This document shows positions 49,438-60,884 of a stretch of 64,000 bases of DNA, piece by piece; position 1 is the stretch's first letter; each line of letters starts with the position of its first letter. The stretch is from assembly GCF_030272615.1 (NCBI RefSeq), contig NC_081408.1:201772341-201836340 (forward strand), given 5' to 3'. The position numbers and the translations under genes are program-made. This stretch comes from Cryptomeria japonica. Lineage: Eukaryota; Streptophyta; Pinopsida; Cupressales; Cupressaceae. The notes beneath the pieces were generated by a model. That model worked only from the letters and a program-made list of their open reading frames with translations, was not told where the DNA came from and made no database searches.

Positions 49438-49452
49438 TTTTGCCCCTCTTTG
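49438..49452 (-). other. Polypurine tract of element B
   Basis: Read on the minus strand, CAAAGAGGGGCAAAA abuts the 3' LTR. It matches the element A tract base for base apart from one extra A. Confidence 0.9.
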
Positions 49453-49970
49453 AGACAATGCGATTTTGAGCGTTGTTTCAAAGAACAATAATGAAAATGC
49501 CCCAGACAATAACAATGACATATGCATGCCCCCTCGAGGAATTGGTCGGAAACATGCGGGAAAGAGGCCAATTGATCGATAAAAATGACAGGATCGAACA
49601 GACTGACAAGCGGAGATCGGATGCATGACAGACAAGCAATGTAAGGTGCACAAGACCGCGACCAACATAAGATGGAGAAGATGCACGTCCATCTATGCAA
49701 TGACAAAGAGCTATAAATGGGACCAAGAGGGTGAAAATGACTCAGTTGCATTAGCTAAAGAGGAGGATTTGTTGCTCTGGACAAGGACACGTGCAGACAG
49801 ATGGCGAACATTCCAATGGTGGATCACCTTGGAGAATGTGTACACACATTCAGACGACCAGAGGATGCAGGAGCAGCGGTATGTATCTCGAAAACCCATG
49901 TTTTGAATTTCATGAATTTTGATGGCTTACAGGACATTGCGGGGCCCACAGGGGATACCAAAATGGTCTC

Positions 49971-50081
49971 TTGCGCTTGTGTAGGCTAAACCTGCGCTTG
50001 TGTAAGGAGTTCTGCGCTTGTGTAGGAAGACACAAGCGCAATTCATCTAACACAGGCGCAGCTTCTCAAACATAGGCGCAA
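49971..50081 (+). repeat. Antisense-leader GCGC array of element B
   Basis: Three copies of TGCGCTTGTGT (from 49972, 49993 and 50013) are followed by three reversed copies (ACACAAGCGCA, ACACAGGCGCA, ACATAGGCGCA, near 50030-50080), spaced about 20 bases. The array lies 175-285 bp upstream of the antisense PMD-derived ORF. Confidence 0.9.
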
Positions 50082-50256
50082 GTTGGCATAAAATCCTTAG
50101 TTTTGACTTGAAATTGCATGCAAATGACCTGACAGGGGGTGGGAAGGATAGGATAGGGTAATGTGGATGAAAAACACCCTGATTTGATCATGAAAATGAA
50201 GACATACAACCCGTAGGAACAAACCCTAAAACTGACAAAATGATGCCCCGATTGTG

Positions 50257-50951
50257 ATGCAGAGTCGACAATATCCATTGATCGCACGGGAGAATCGACC
50301 GGACTGTTTCATGCTACGACATAGACTCAGGAGCACAGAGAGAGACACATTAGCTGGACTGGGATTGTATTACATCACATATATGCCCGAGATTAGGGCA
50401 AACACAGGATTGCTTACCGCATTGGCAGAGCGATGGCATTCGAAGACTTCCTCATTCCATTTGGTGACTGGCGAGGCGACAGTGACTCTAGAGGATGTAT
50501 GGCGCATCCTCCGCATTCCTATACATGGGGAGATGATAGAGTACGACCCAGTGACAGGGAGAGACACGTTATGCAGACTGTTTGAGTGGAGATAGCCAGA
50601 CTCACAGAGGCTCGGGATACAGCCATAGCTCAGGCACAGCGAGAGGGACAGAGAGTCACTGAGTTCATTGGGTCGATTAGGGATGCCAGTGCACGAGAGA
50701 TGGCACAAATGCTGGTAGAGACCGGCGAGGAGAGACTATATTGGAGGACACTATATGAGGGTGCAGTTCCACCAGAGCGGAGAGCATCTTCATATCGGGC
50801 ACGATCGAGGACAGAGAGCAGGTCACGCTCTCGGAGATCATTGAGCAGCATAGGAGGGAGTGGATCGATGAGACCACCACAGCCAGAACCAGGAGGGACA
50901 TCATCTGCGAGACATGGCAGGGATGAGGAGGACAAAGGGAGCACCCAGTGA
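50257..50951 (+). pseudogene. Antisense PMD-derived ORF of element B, internally deleted
   Basis: The first part (50257-50595, MQSRQYPLIARENRPDCFML) covers the N-terminal PMD: TGLLTALAERWHSKTSSFH and TLEDVWRILRIPIHGEM. It then stops, and the frame 50586-50951 supplies the coiled-coil and basic tail (AREMAQMLVETGEERLYWR, then RARSRTESRSRSRRSL and a Gly/Ser/Pro end). The equivalent tail in element A has the matching words YWGLYE and RSERSQ, so the middle and C-terminal PMD (about 350 codons in A) were deleted here and the frame lost at the join. Direction is opposite to the element's sense ORF, as in A. Confidence 0.8.
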
Positions 50952-53284
50952 TAGAGGCACGTGCTCCATATGACAGACAGTGGACATCATGTAGTTTGCC
51001 ATTATGTAGTCAGCCTGCGGGCCATACGTAGGACAAACAGTCCGATTTTGTACTCCGACATTATGATGATATGTGATATGATAGGCATCGATATGATGGA
51101 TGCAATATGTTATGACTGATGTAGTGATTTTGCTATGTATGGATGACTTATGTACTCGTTTATGAACATGTATGAATGCATTGTATGTACTTTGGATGTA
51201 TTTATAATATGAAATGTATAAAATGCATGATGTAATATGTAATGGAATACAAATGCATTGACCAAATGTATGCAGGACACAATATGGTTTTGGATATCGG
51301 AGCACTAGACCGAACTGACTATCCGACCGGATGGAAGAAGTGTTAGTAAGAAGAAATAAGACAGAGGACAATTAGAGATGATGAAAATTTGCTTTCAGTA
51401 ATGCACTTTGTAGGTGAGAACCTTTATTTTTATTTAGCAAAATGGATGCGTAGCATCATGGCATTGAAGGCCAGAGCTGAAATGCAACCCGATTTGCAAA
51501 AGACAGACACATCACAAACAAACGACAATCACAATCAAAAAAGAAAAGGATCATGAGCCATCCCGATTACTCTAAATCACTCAGTGACATCATCGAGCAA
51601 CATAGGGACATGATCGAAGCCAAAGATAAATCAATAAAAAGAGAAGACTCACAAATTCAAGCCAATCAAACAAACATCTTGATCTTCATTGTCAAAAGTT
51701 GAACGTGCTGATAGGACGATCATGCTGTCTGGTTTCAGGAAATGCGGTACCCCGTCTAAGACAGGACACAGTCTGGTTTCGAGTATACCACACCCTGTAT
51801 AAGACCCATGATAATGTGACAAGGACAAATGATATTGATGCTGATATTCGATTGATATGACAATTTTGATCAGGTTGGAATGTCTGGTTTTGATTGAAAA
51901 AGTTCATCTATTAATGCATGATTTCATTAAAGCACAGTGTGAAATGGTTTGCGAGTGTCGTTGGATGAATGCTCAGTGATATGCATAAATGGAATACTTT
52001 ATTGCAAAAATGCATGTTTTTGGTTTTTGGAGTTTTACAATTTTTTTGTGTTCATTCTTTTTTTCAGGACTTTTTTCAATTTTTTTGATCTTTTTTTTTT
52101 CAGGACTTTTTTTCAATTTTTATGGACTTTCTTTAGGACTTTTTTCAATTTTTATGACTTTTTGCAGGATCATTTTTCAATTTTTATGGATTTTTTTCAG
52201 GACAGTTATTCGATGTTTTTGAGATTTTTTTCAGGACATTATTTGATTTTTTTGAGATTTTTTTGAATTATTTGCCCCCAGTGTCTAGCAAGGCAAGGAA
52301 TATGACAGGTGAATAAATAGGCTTGCCGAAATGATGGTGGATAGAGGGAAGATAAAGGCCTTTTATCATGGCGACAATACGGATGCAATTTTCAAGGGCT
52401 ATTACGTGATGGGACAAGAGACTGGATATGACAATGTATAGCAGTGACATGGCATGAGCGAAATGTCAAGAGGTTTTTGAAACCATGTTTAAATTTTGCG
52501 TCCTTATGTCAGATCAAGATCAAGGGACAAAAAGAGTGTATGGATAGTGATAAGATATAGATAGGATAAGCAAGACCAAGAATGGATAAGGAACAGGGAC
52601 TGAAGGTCGGGATTGGCTAAGTGATAGTGGCAGAAAGTTGCAATAAGGTAGGGAATATGGATGAAAGGTGGTAATAAGCAAATGGATAAATGACCAAAAG
52701 CTATGATAGACTAAAAGCTGCAAACAAGATGCATGATGCTCATAATGATCATCAGCCTTGTCAAGATCAAATGTGGAAAAGGGGAATTGGACATGAGGGA
52801 CAATAGGATATGAAGGGTAATGGTAGGGGTTTGATAGGATAATGGAACAATGAAGGACAAAAGGATATGATAGGAGGAAACCTGCCCCCAAGTGTGGTGT
52901 GCAAGAAGTTCATAGATTACGCATGATGCCTGTTTGCCAGGTTTTCATCACGGTACTTGCCCAAAGTGCCTGTTTGCTAGGTTTTCAACAGTGGACGAAT
53001 TATTTTTCTTTACTTTTTTTTTCTTTTGCTTTTTTCTTTTCACTTTTTTTTCTTTTTTTTTTGACTTTTTCAGAAGAAGATGGACACATACATGATAGGG
53101 ATGGAGGAAGGACTCAAGCGTCTTTTTGTTTGGATAGTAGCCTTGAAAAAAATATACCATGACCTTTAAAAGTATGCTCAAAGATGTTGGTAGGATAAGG
53201 ACATGGAAAATGACATGACACTAAGGCCAGGATTTACGCAAAGGATTGGATCAAAGGGATGGAAGGATGGAAAATATGCATTGG
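50952..53284. other. Noncoding spacer of element B with A-rich repeats
   Basis: I see no gene. 52055-52265 is a run of T-rich units on the + strand (TTTTTCAGGAC and TTTTTCAATTTTTATGG words), A-rich in element sense. It follows GGGGGCAAA (minus strand, near 52274). A second GGGGGCAGG lies near 52885 on the minus strand. A poly-pyrimidine CTTTT tract fills 53000-53060. Confidence 0.7.
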
Positions 53285-55794
53285 TTAATGGATAGGGTAT
53301 TGGAAGAACTGGGCTTGAGTGGATGAAAATGAAGGCAAGATCAACATTGGCACACACCTTGAGGGGTGATGGACTGATGGAGGAAAGATGGATCTCAAAT
53401 TGTGAGATTTTGATGGAGGAATAACTTGGGATTTTGGGACATAAGGGCCCAAAATGGATGAAGAAGGTGATGGAGGAAAAAATTTGAGAGGTTTGGGTGG
53501 ACGAATAGCAATTTTGGATGCCAAGTTGGATGTTTCTTGAGGCTTTTGTGCTTCAAGGAGCTTCTTAGGAACCCACATGGTTTTTGATTTTTTATGCTTT
53601 TGTGATTCCTTGGAGTGCATTGCTTGCACAAGGGATTTAGGAACCCATATATATTTTGACTTTTCTTTATTTTGCTCAGTGGGCCTTTGTGGCCTTTTGG
53701 ATTTTTCTTTTTCTTTATAGATCATATTGCTCTTTGTTTTGACATGTCGATTAGATTGGACATGTTGATCTGTGAATACATGGGGATTGTTAGACTTATG
53801 ATGCTTATACTTGGCATCCAAATTGCTTGGAAGAGGGAATGAATGTCGGTGTGGATGGGAATGATATGGAGGCATGTGAGATGGATGGAAGGTTCTCCAA
53901 GATGTGTGCCTTTGCTGATGTTGCATAGGAGATGGAGGGATATAGGGACCTAGAATGGATGGAAGTGATGATGGGGAAGGTGGACATTTGGATTTTGACT
54001 TTGAAGGGATACCAACGCCTTGAGTGTGAGCTTTGTAGCCATGACCATTAGTATACTCTTTAATATGAAGGGGTTCTTGCTTGTGAAGGTCTACCCCTTT
54101 GCCTTTATCAATATTTTGACTAATAGGATACTCTTTGCTTTGGGAAGAAGACGCGAGTTCATTATGAGGTGGATGTGATATGAGAGAAATAATGAGATCT
54201 TGAAGTGGATCGGATTGCACCAAAGTGGAAGAACCCATTATGCATGTCGAGGGTTCATGAACATCTTGCACTGACATGTTAGAATCAGGAGGGGGATTAG
54301 GATCATGAGGGGGACTAGGATTGTGTAGTGGACATGGTTCAATGATAGGCTCTTCAAGAGATGGAATGGGAGAAATAATGGGATCGTCAAAAGAAATGCA
54401 CTCTTGGAGTGGATATGCGGGATTAGGACGTGGAGATGGAGGGACAAGTGGATCTTGTGGAGGATCTGAAGGAATGATTTGATCTTGACAAGGAGGAAGA
54501 TCATTGGATTCCTCTTTAAAGGTGCTTTGCTCTTGACTTTTAATGGGAGCATCGGAAGGAATGGAAGGGATATCTTGATCTTTCTCAGGAAGTGGAATGT
54601 CAATGGGATTTGAAAGGACATTGTGTTCATGAAATGGAAGGGGATCGTTTGGGATTGGATAGACTGGGATATCTTGATCTTGCTTGGGGAGTGGAATGTC
54701 AATAGGACTTTGGATAGGATGGACAAGAATAGGGGAATCATCATGAGTGTCTGGGAGGATGAGATCCTGGTCAACAATTGGATGGGATGATAAGGTTTTG
54801 GGATCTTGATCTTGATCTGTTTCAAGACATGTTTCTTTGTGCTCTAAATTATCCTCTTGACATGGAGTTGGACTTTGAATATGCATGGGGGATTTTGGCA
54901 AGGGATTAATGCTTTGGCATGAAGGAAAGGCAATTTGAACATTTGTAAGATCAGACATTCCAATCGTAAAGCTTTCTTGCATCTTAGATTTGGATCCACT
55001 TTTTGGTATTCGAGGAATCACTTCTTGTTGAGGGACACCTGTCATCAACATTTGTGTGGCCTTCATTTGATCTGGTGTTAAAGGTGTTGCATTAAACAAT
55101 GGATTGTTTATTATTTTGAGTGTGGACTTTTGAGGAATAGTCACTGTCAATGCCTTTGAAGCACGTTTACCCATCAAGGTGGGTTGGAGTTCTTGTTGCA
55201 CATTTTCATCATTTGGATGTAGAGAGAAACCTAACAACTCACCGCCTTGTTTTTTTTTTGCACATTAATTTGCTTACTTGAGGAGGTCACATTACTCATC
55301 ATGTCAAGATATTTTTGTGGGAACCTCTTAAAGAGCTTATTCAAGAATTTATCCATCTTTTTTGTCAACTTTGGATCCTTAAGGTACATAACAACATCAT
55401 CAGAGACATCGAAATCGGATGAAGAGTCTGGTTGGACATTTGGATTTGTTTCTTGGTGAATGCCTTGATCTGAACCAAATCCTTGAGATAGAGTTGGTTT
55501 TTCATACAATGTTTGTATTTCCTATTGCAAGCTGGACTGATTCCAATCGAAAGGTGCATTTCCTCTTGGAGTTGGTGGAACACTCCCATGTCCTAGTTTC
55601 ATAGGTACAAACACTGGTTCATATAATAGAGGTGGTCCAAGTTGAACCATTCCATATGGTGGTAGAGATGTGTTTAATGAACCTTCAACTTGCACTGTTT
55701 GACTAGTTTGAAACTGCGAATTTGCTATGTTATCCATGGATTGATACATTGGTTCACTCATCTTCTTAGATCTTGATCTTGTCTCAACAGGCAT
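53285..55794 (-). CDS. Long proline-rich ORF of element B, unknown function
   Basis: The frame opens at the ATG at 55792-55794 with a basic start (MPVETRSRSKKMSEPMYQ) recalling the gag start of element A. It runs through one stop (55522, TAG in a Gln-rich context) to an 11-A run at about 55248-55258, where the frame changes, and is then open without a stop for about 650 codons to 53285. Regions: Pro/Gly/Leu N-terminus; a short charged helix-like part (DPKLTKKMDKFLNKLFKRF); a long Pro/Asp/Ile-rich low-complexity region with a near-repeat (PIDIPLPKQDQDIP and PIDIPLPEKDQDIP); a His/Ser/Pro part; and a basic end with two WVPK repeats (YIWVPKSLVQAM, TMWVPKKLLEA). No capsid, zinc-finger, protease or polymerase motif is visible. 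It sits where gag-pol should be. An RNA- or particle-binding accessory role is only a guess. Confidence 0.65.
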
Positions 55795-57886
55795 GTCACT
55801 TATGCAAATGCAATTTTTTTTTGGAATTTTTCAAAGACAATATATGATATGTAACTAAATGCAAACTAAATATATGAAAATGCAATCTATGTCTTCGGTT
55901 GTTTTGAAGATTTTGACAAACTTTTGAAATGCAAATCTAAGAGATGGACCTTTAGGAAATTGAAATGATGTCTAGACCTCAAAGGACAAAAGGACTTAAT
56001 TGACAAAGGACAAGATGACAATGTCTCCCCTATATGATTGGATACAAAGCTAGGTTTGACGAAATGATATTGATGACAAAAGGACAAAAGATTTGATAAG
56101 GTCTAGACTTCTTAACAATGACTTAAGGTTTATCAAAGATTTGGATTACTCAAGGATGACAAGACCTAGGTTTGACACTATATGCAAAAGGACAATTAAT
56201 ATGCAAATGATCTTAATATGATATGATAATGACTTAGGTTTAATGAAGAGACTTTGGATATGCAAATGCAGATGTATGACAATGTCAACCTAAGATGAAA
56301 CCTAAGGTTTAATTATGAAATGATATTACTCTTATGCAAGAGGACATATGCAAATGGATGACTTTTATTGATATGCAAAAGAAGTATGACTTAGGTGAAA
56401 CTTAACCTTGGTACTTGACAATGAACTTTGAAAAATGCAACCTAGGATGAACCTAAATGTAAGTGACATAAGAGTTGAGACATGTTTTTGAACAATGTTG
56501 GATAACCATGCTTGAAGTATGATCTTTGAATCTTGTTGAATGTTTGTTGGATGAATGTCTCTTGTGCTTAACTTTATGTTATATCAATGTGTTTGTTCTT
56601 GAAATGGTATTCAACTTTTGACAATCAAAGAATACAAGATATTGAACTTTAGACTCAAGACAATCATGCTCATTTCCACATTCCCTAGGGTAGGCAAAGA
56701 CATTAGGTACTTGAGAGGTAGACTCATTATGGGATTCAAGGAGAATACATAGATGCTTGACCCCACGGGCTCCCCTCCACGGCACTCACTTCTCAAGGCA
56801 GCCAAGCATCAGTTCCCATGGAATCTCCCCATGGCGAACTTAGTATCTCTTCCAAGTATCCGAATTTGTCCTTCTCAAGCAACTAGAAGGGTTTTTGGCC
56901 TCTAAAAACAAGGTGTTTAATAAGGATTTCTATTAAGCATTACTCCTTGATGTCATGCAAGCATGATTGAGACATTAAGCCCATCAAGATACCAAACAAA
57001 TGTAGTCGCGCAAGCGCGATTTAGACCAAGAGGCCCTACTTAGATGTTGATATGAGAAAGAGTTCAAGGGTCATCACTTCCCAAGTAACTACAATTCCCA
57101 CGTAACACTTCCTTCAAAGCTTTCGCCCATCAGGTATTTTTTTATAGTGAGTTAGAATGCCAAGGAATTCTAGCCGTACTCACTTTGGGTCGTCCCCTTC
57201 TCACGATTATCACTCGCTTGCTAAAGCAAAGTGGTCAGGAAGGCAGACCCTCTAATGGAGACAAACAATCAACAACACAAGCATGGTATTGAAGATCTGG
57301 ATTTCTGATCACCCTATAAAGGATGAGAGCATACTCTCCTACTCCAATGTCATACTTAACAAACAAAGAAAACAAGGGTTCATTTCCACCTACTTAAAAA
57401 ATCACTAAGTGCCTAATTAAAAAACTCAAACACACAATTTGGTTGTTTCTCCAAGGCAACCTGCAAAACCCTAGTTAGATGTTTGATTTGTTGTCTTTGA
57501 CCATCGAATCTGCATAACACATGTTAGTAGTTTGATTTTTGGTCTTTGTCATGCATATGCCAAGATCCTGCACAAATAATTAGTACCAAAATCCAAAGCA
57601 TAGATGATCTGATTTATCAAAATTATCAAAAAAAATTAAGAATTTCAGTCCACTTTGAGAAGGCATAACTTTCTCATCCTAGCTCCGAATTACAAACCGT
57701 TTGATGTGTTGGAAAGGTATTCAGATAATCTAGAACCAAATTTCAGAAACATCAATGATGTCTCGTCATGTTTACGGGCACCATATTTGTCCAAAAATGC
57801 ACCAAAAACCCTCAAAATTGCAATTTACTAAAACATATAAAATTTTTCAAGTAAAAACTGCATTTTTCACCTCTGATCTGGACTTT
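55795..57886. other. Leader of element B
   Basis: This is the 2.1-kb sense leader (read on the minus strand) between the GCGC array and the long ORF. No ORF is supported. Many short words such as ATATGCAAATGA and GACTTAGGTTTAA recur at 56100-56480. Confidence 0.6.
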
Positions 57887-58001
57887 ACACAGGCGCAGAA
57901 GATAGGACACAAGCGCAGGTTGTCAAACACAAGTGCAGAATGTATTGACACAGGCACAAGACTCTTCAACACAGGCGCAAGATGCTTCACACAGGCGCAG
58001 G
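57887..58001 (-). repeat. Sense-leader GCGC array of element B
   Basis: Six copies of ACACAGGCGCA or a variant begin near 57888, 57907, 57927, 57948, 57969 and 57988 at about 20-base spacing. In element sense they read TGCGCCTGTGT, the same orientation as the first three copies in the antisense leader. Confidence 0.9.
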
Positions 58002-58100
58002 ATGTGTCCAGAATGCACTGCACGACCCTGTTTTTGAGTTTTGACCTGCAAATCAGCTTAGAAGGACTCCAAAACATAGTAAGATGGTTAGAAGGTTAGT

Positions 58101-58119
58101 ATTCACGTCGGGTTCACCA
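58101..58119 (-). other. Primer binding site of element B
   Basis: On the minus strand TGGTGAACCCGACGTGAAT begins five bases after the 5' LTR; it differs from the element A site at one base. This fixes the orientation of B. Confidence 0.85.
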
Positions 58120-58124
58120 TTTAA

Positions 58125-59595
58125 TGTAGCGTAAGAATTAGGAATCATCAAAACATAAGTAGATCAATCAAAACATTAGACATGATAGCTCAATCAAAGA
58201 AATACTCATTGCAATGAACCTAATTCTAAAGCACATTCAATGAAGGTATGAAAATGAAGCATTCAAAAGAAAACATTATGCAAACCAGATTCAAGATTGA
58301 ATACTCCTTCCATGCGGCTCCATTGTTGTTCTTTCCTCTTCAATGGGTTTGTGGATCTCACCTACAAGTGCTCACACAATTGAAAGCAAAAAGGCTCAAG
58401 AGTACTAGAAACGAAGGTTCGGTAAAAATTCGAGATTCATGAAGGGATTGATTGAAGAAAATCATCCAATTTATAGAGAAATTGGATAAATGACAAGATT
58501 GGCATGATGCAATTCAAATGGAAATTGCAAATCAATATGACAAATTATGACAAATTATGCACTTTCCATGCACAATTTGATTGATTGACAATTTGATGAC
58601 AAATTATGACACATTCTATGTCAAAATTGATTGATTGTCAATTATGACAATTTATGACAAATTGAAATGTCATTCCCATAGAATTAGGAGATGAAATAGG
58701 AGGAATTTGAAATTAGAAATTTGAAAAATTAGAAAATTGAAATTGATGAAAATTAGGAAATTGGAAATTGAAAGAAATTAGAAATTAGGATTTAGTGAAT
58801 CAATTAATAATTTTTCATTTATTAATCAATTCACAAAGAGGAATAATTAGCCAATTAAATAGAGATTTAATTGTAATGAGAAGACTTAGGATTAATAAAT
58901 AATTTAGTAATCCTGGAGGAAGAAATGGCAAATTAGGTTAAATGACTAAATCATAAAACCCTAGAAGACGAATTAGAAATGCGAAAATGACAATTAGGTC
59001 TTGATTGAAGATAATTAATGTCATGACTTGATTTTGATAAATGATCAATGCGATAAATGATTTGATTGAGAAATACACCAATTGACATGATTTGATCCAA
59101 ATTGACACAATTGAGACAGATAATGATTGATAGTGAAATGATGACAAATCGGTTGCAAAATGACAAAATCGACAAGAGGACAAGAATCGACAACAAAATG
59201 GATTGCAAGATGACAAGATCGAACATGACAACGGTCGATGACAAATCGATCGTAAAATGACAAGATTAAAGGATTGATGATAAATCGACAAGATTGATAA
59301 GAGGACTAAACCCTAATTAGGATTAACGATGTCCAAAATGATGACAAATGAATACGCACATTGATGCAACAGAGTAAAATTGATCAAAATCATGACTGAA
59401 TAATGTTGTCGACAAGACCAAATTCGAAGACGAGATGATTGAAGAATGTAGAAGAATGACTCAATGTTTGCAAATGATAAAGACCAAGTGCGTGACATAG
59501 GAGAAATGTTAATGCGACGCAAAAACCTAAAATGAGGCAATGCGCAAATGTTAAAGTATGACCTCGCAAGCGTTGACCATTTTTAAGTGTCTACA
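58125..59595 (-). repeat. 5' LTR of element B
   Basis: The 1471-bp copy equals 47967-49437 in length and differs at 8 positions, all transitions. It is followed by the right target duplication CATAT. Confidence 0.95.
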
Positions 59596-59600
59596 CATAT

Positions 59601-60884
59601 GACTGGAGATAAAACAAAGTTTCTATCTTTCCAAGAATTTGATGGTGGTCTGGTTAGATTTAGAGATGACAAAGCATGTATGATTAGAGGAATAGGACCT
59701 ATATCATTGGATGGTAGGCATAACACTGATAATGTTTATTATGTTGAATGTTTAAGGCATAATCTTTTGAGTGTAGGACAATTGGTGGATAAGGGATTTC
59801 AATTATAGTTCAAGGATGGAAAATGTAAAATTATTAACAGATCTGGATTGGAGATTGTAACCAGTACACACACTAAAGATAATATCTTTCATTTGAAATT
59901 TTGTGAGAAGACTCATTTGATTGCACAAGTTGATGAGAGTTGGTTATGGCATAAGAGGTTGTGTCATGTGAATTTTGATTGTATTGTAAAGATCAGTTTA
60001 GGTAAGGTTGTTAGAGATATACCTAAGATTTTGAAGCCCTATAATCTAGTATGTAATGAATGTTAAATGGGAGAGCAAGTTAGAACTTCTTTTAAGAGTA
60101 TACAAGACAAATGTAATGATGTTCTTGATCTTATTCATGCTGATTTATGTGGTCCTTCTATAATAAAGAGTTTTCAGGGTGATAGATATTTCATGCTAGT
60201 CATTGATGACTATTCTAGAATGATGTGGGTTACTTTTCTAAGGGAAAAATCTGAATCTTTTGAAAAGTTTAAGATCTTTAAAGCTAAAGTTGAAACATAG
60301 ACATGATTAAACATTAAATGCTTAAGGTAAGATCAAGGTGGTGAATTCACATCTGGTGAATTTAACAGTTATTGTGAGAAGCATGGGATAAGGAGACAAT
60401 TGTCTGCACCCCAAACACCTCAACAAAATGGTGTTGTGGAAAGAAAGAACAAAACTATCTTGGATGTGGCCAGAACTATGATGATGGAAGATAGTATGTC
60501 TCATATCTATTGGAGAGAAGCTGTGAGCATGGTGATATACACTTCAACAAAGTTCATATCAAAGGAGACACCGATAAGACACCTTATGAGTTATGGTTTG
60601 GTCAAACACCTACAATTAAGTATTTCAGAATCTTTGGTAGTAAATGCTATATCAAAAGAGATGATTCCATTGGAAAGTTTGATCTTAGATGTGATGAAGG
60701 GATATTTCTTGGCTATTCTAATGAAAGAAAATCATATAGATGTTATAATAAAATATTACAAAGAATTGTGGAGAGTGCTAATGTCAAGGTGGATGAGTTG
60801 TATAAAGGTCAAATCAAAACTTATAAGAGAGAATCAGAAGTGAAGATGATCATAACTGAACTAGTAGCACCTGTACTAGAATAG
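59601..60884 (+). pseudogene. Copia protease remainder and integrase, broken
   Basis: It continues the protease (MTGDKTKFLSF) and the GAG-pre-integrase region (LWHKRLCHVNFD near 59945; LVCNEC near 60045), giving the HHCC zinc site. The integrase core has LIHADLCGP (first Asp, near 60133), DQGGEFTSGEF (second Asp, near 60330) and TPQQNGVVERKNKT (Glu, near 60420), all present. Stops near 59806, 60064, 60298 and 60328 and a frameshift near 60525 disable it. Confidence 0.85.

Larger units (their letters stand above)
47967..59595 (-). mobile_element. Element B: non-autonomous Tat-related LTR retrotransposon, 11.6 kb
   Basis: Two 1471-bp LTRs (47967-49437 and 58125-59595) flank an 8.7-kb interior, with target duplication CATAT. 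Orientation is minus: a PBS almost identical to that of element A lies inside the right LTR (58101-58119) and an A-like PPT abuts the left LTR (49438-49452). The interior has no protease, reverse transcriptase or integrase. It holds one long sense ORF of unknown function (55794-53285), A-rich repeats, an antisense PMD-derived ORF (50257-50951) and two GCGC motif arrays. LTRs differ at 8 positions by eye, all transitions, so insertion is recent. Mobilisation would need proteins from an A-like partner. Confidence 0.9.

Noticed and set aside
48780-49751. Minus-strand frames in and beside the element B LTR.
   Set aside because: They lie in the LTR and noncoding edge, are low complexity, and the LTR ones are duplicated at 58938-59540 simply because the LTR is.
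51949-52266. Plus-strand 105-codon Phe-rich frame.
   Set aside because: It is a translation of T-rich tandem repeats with no coding signal.
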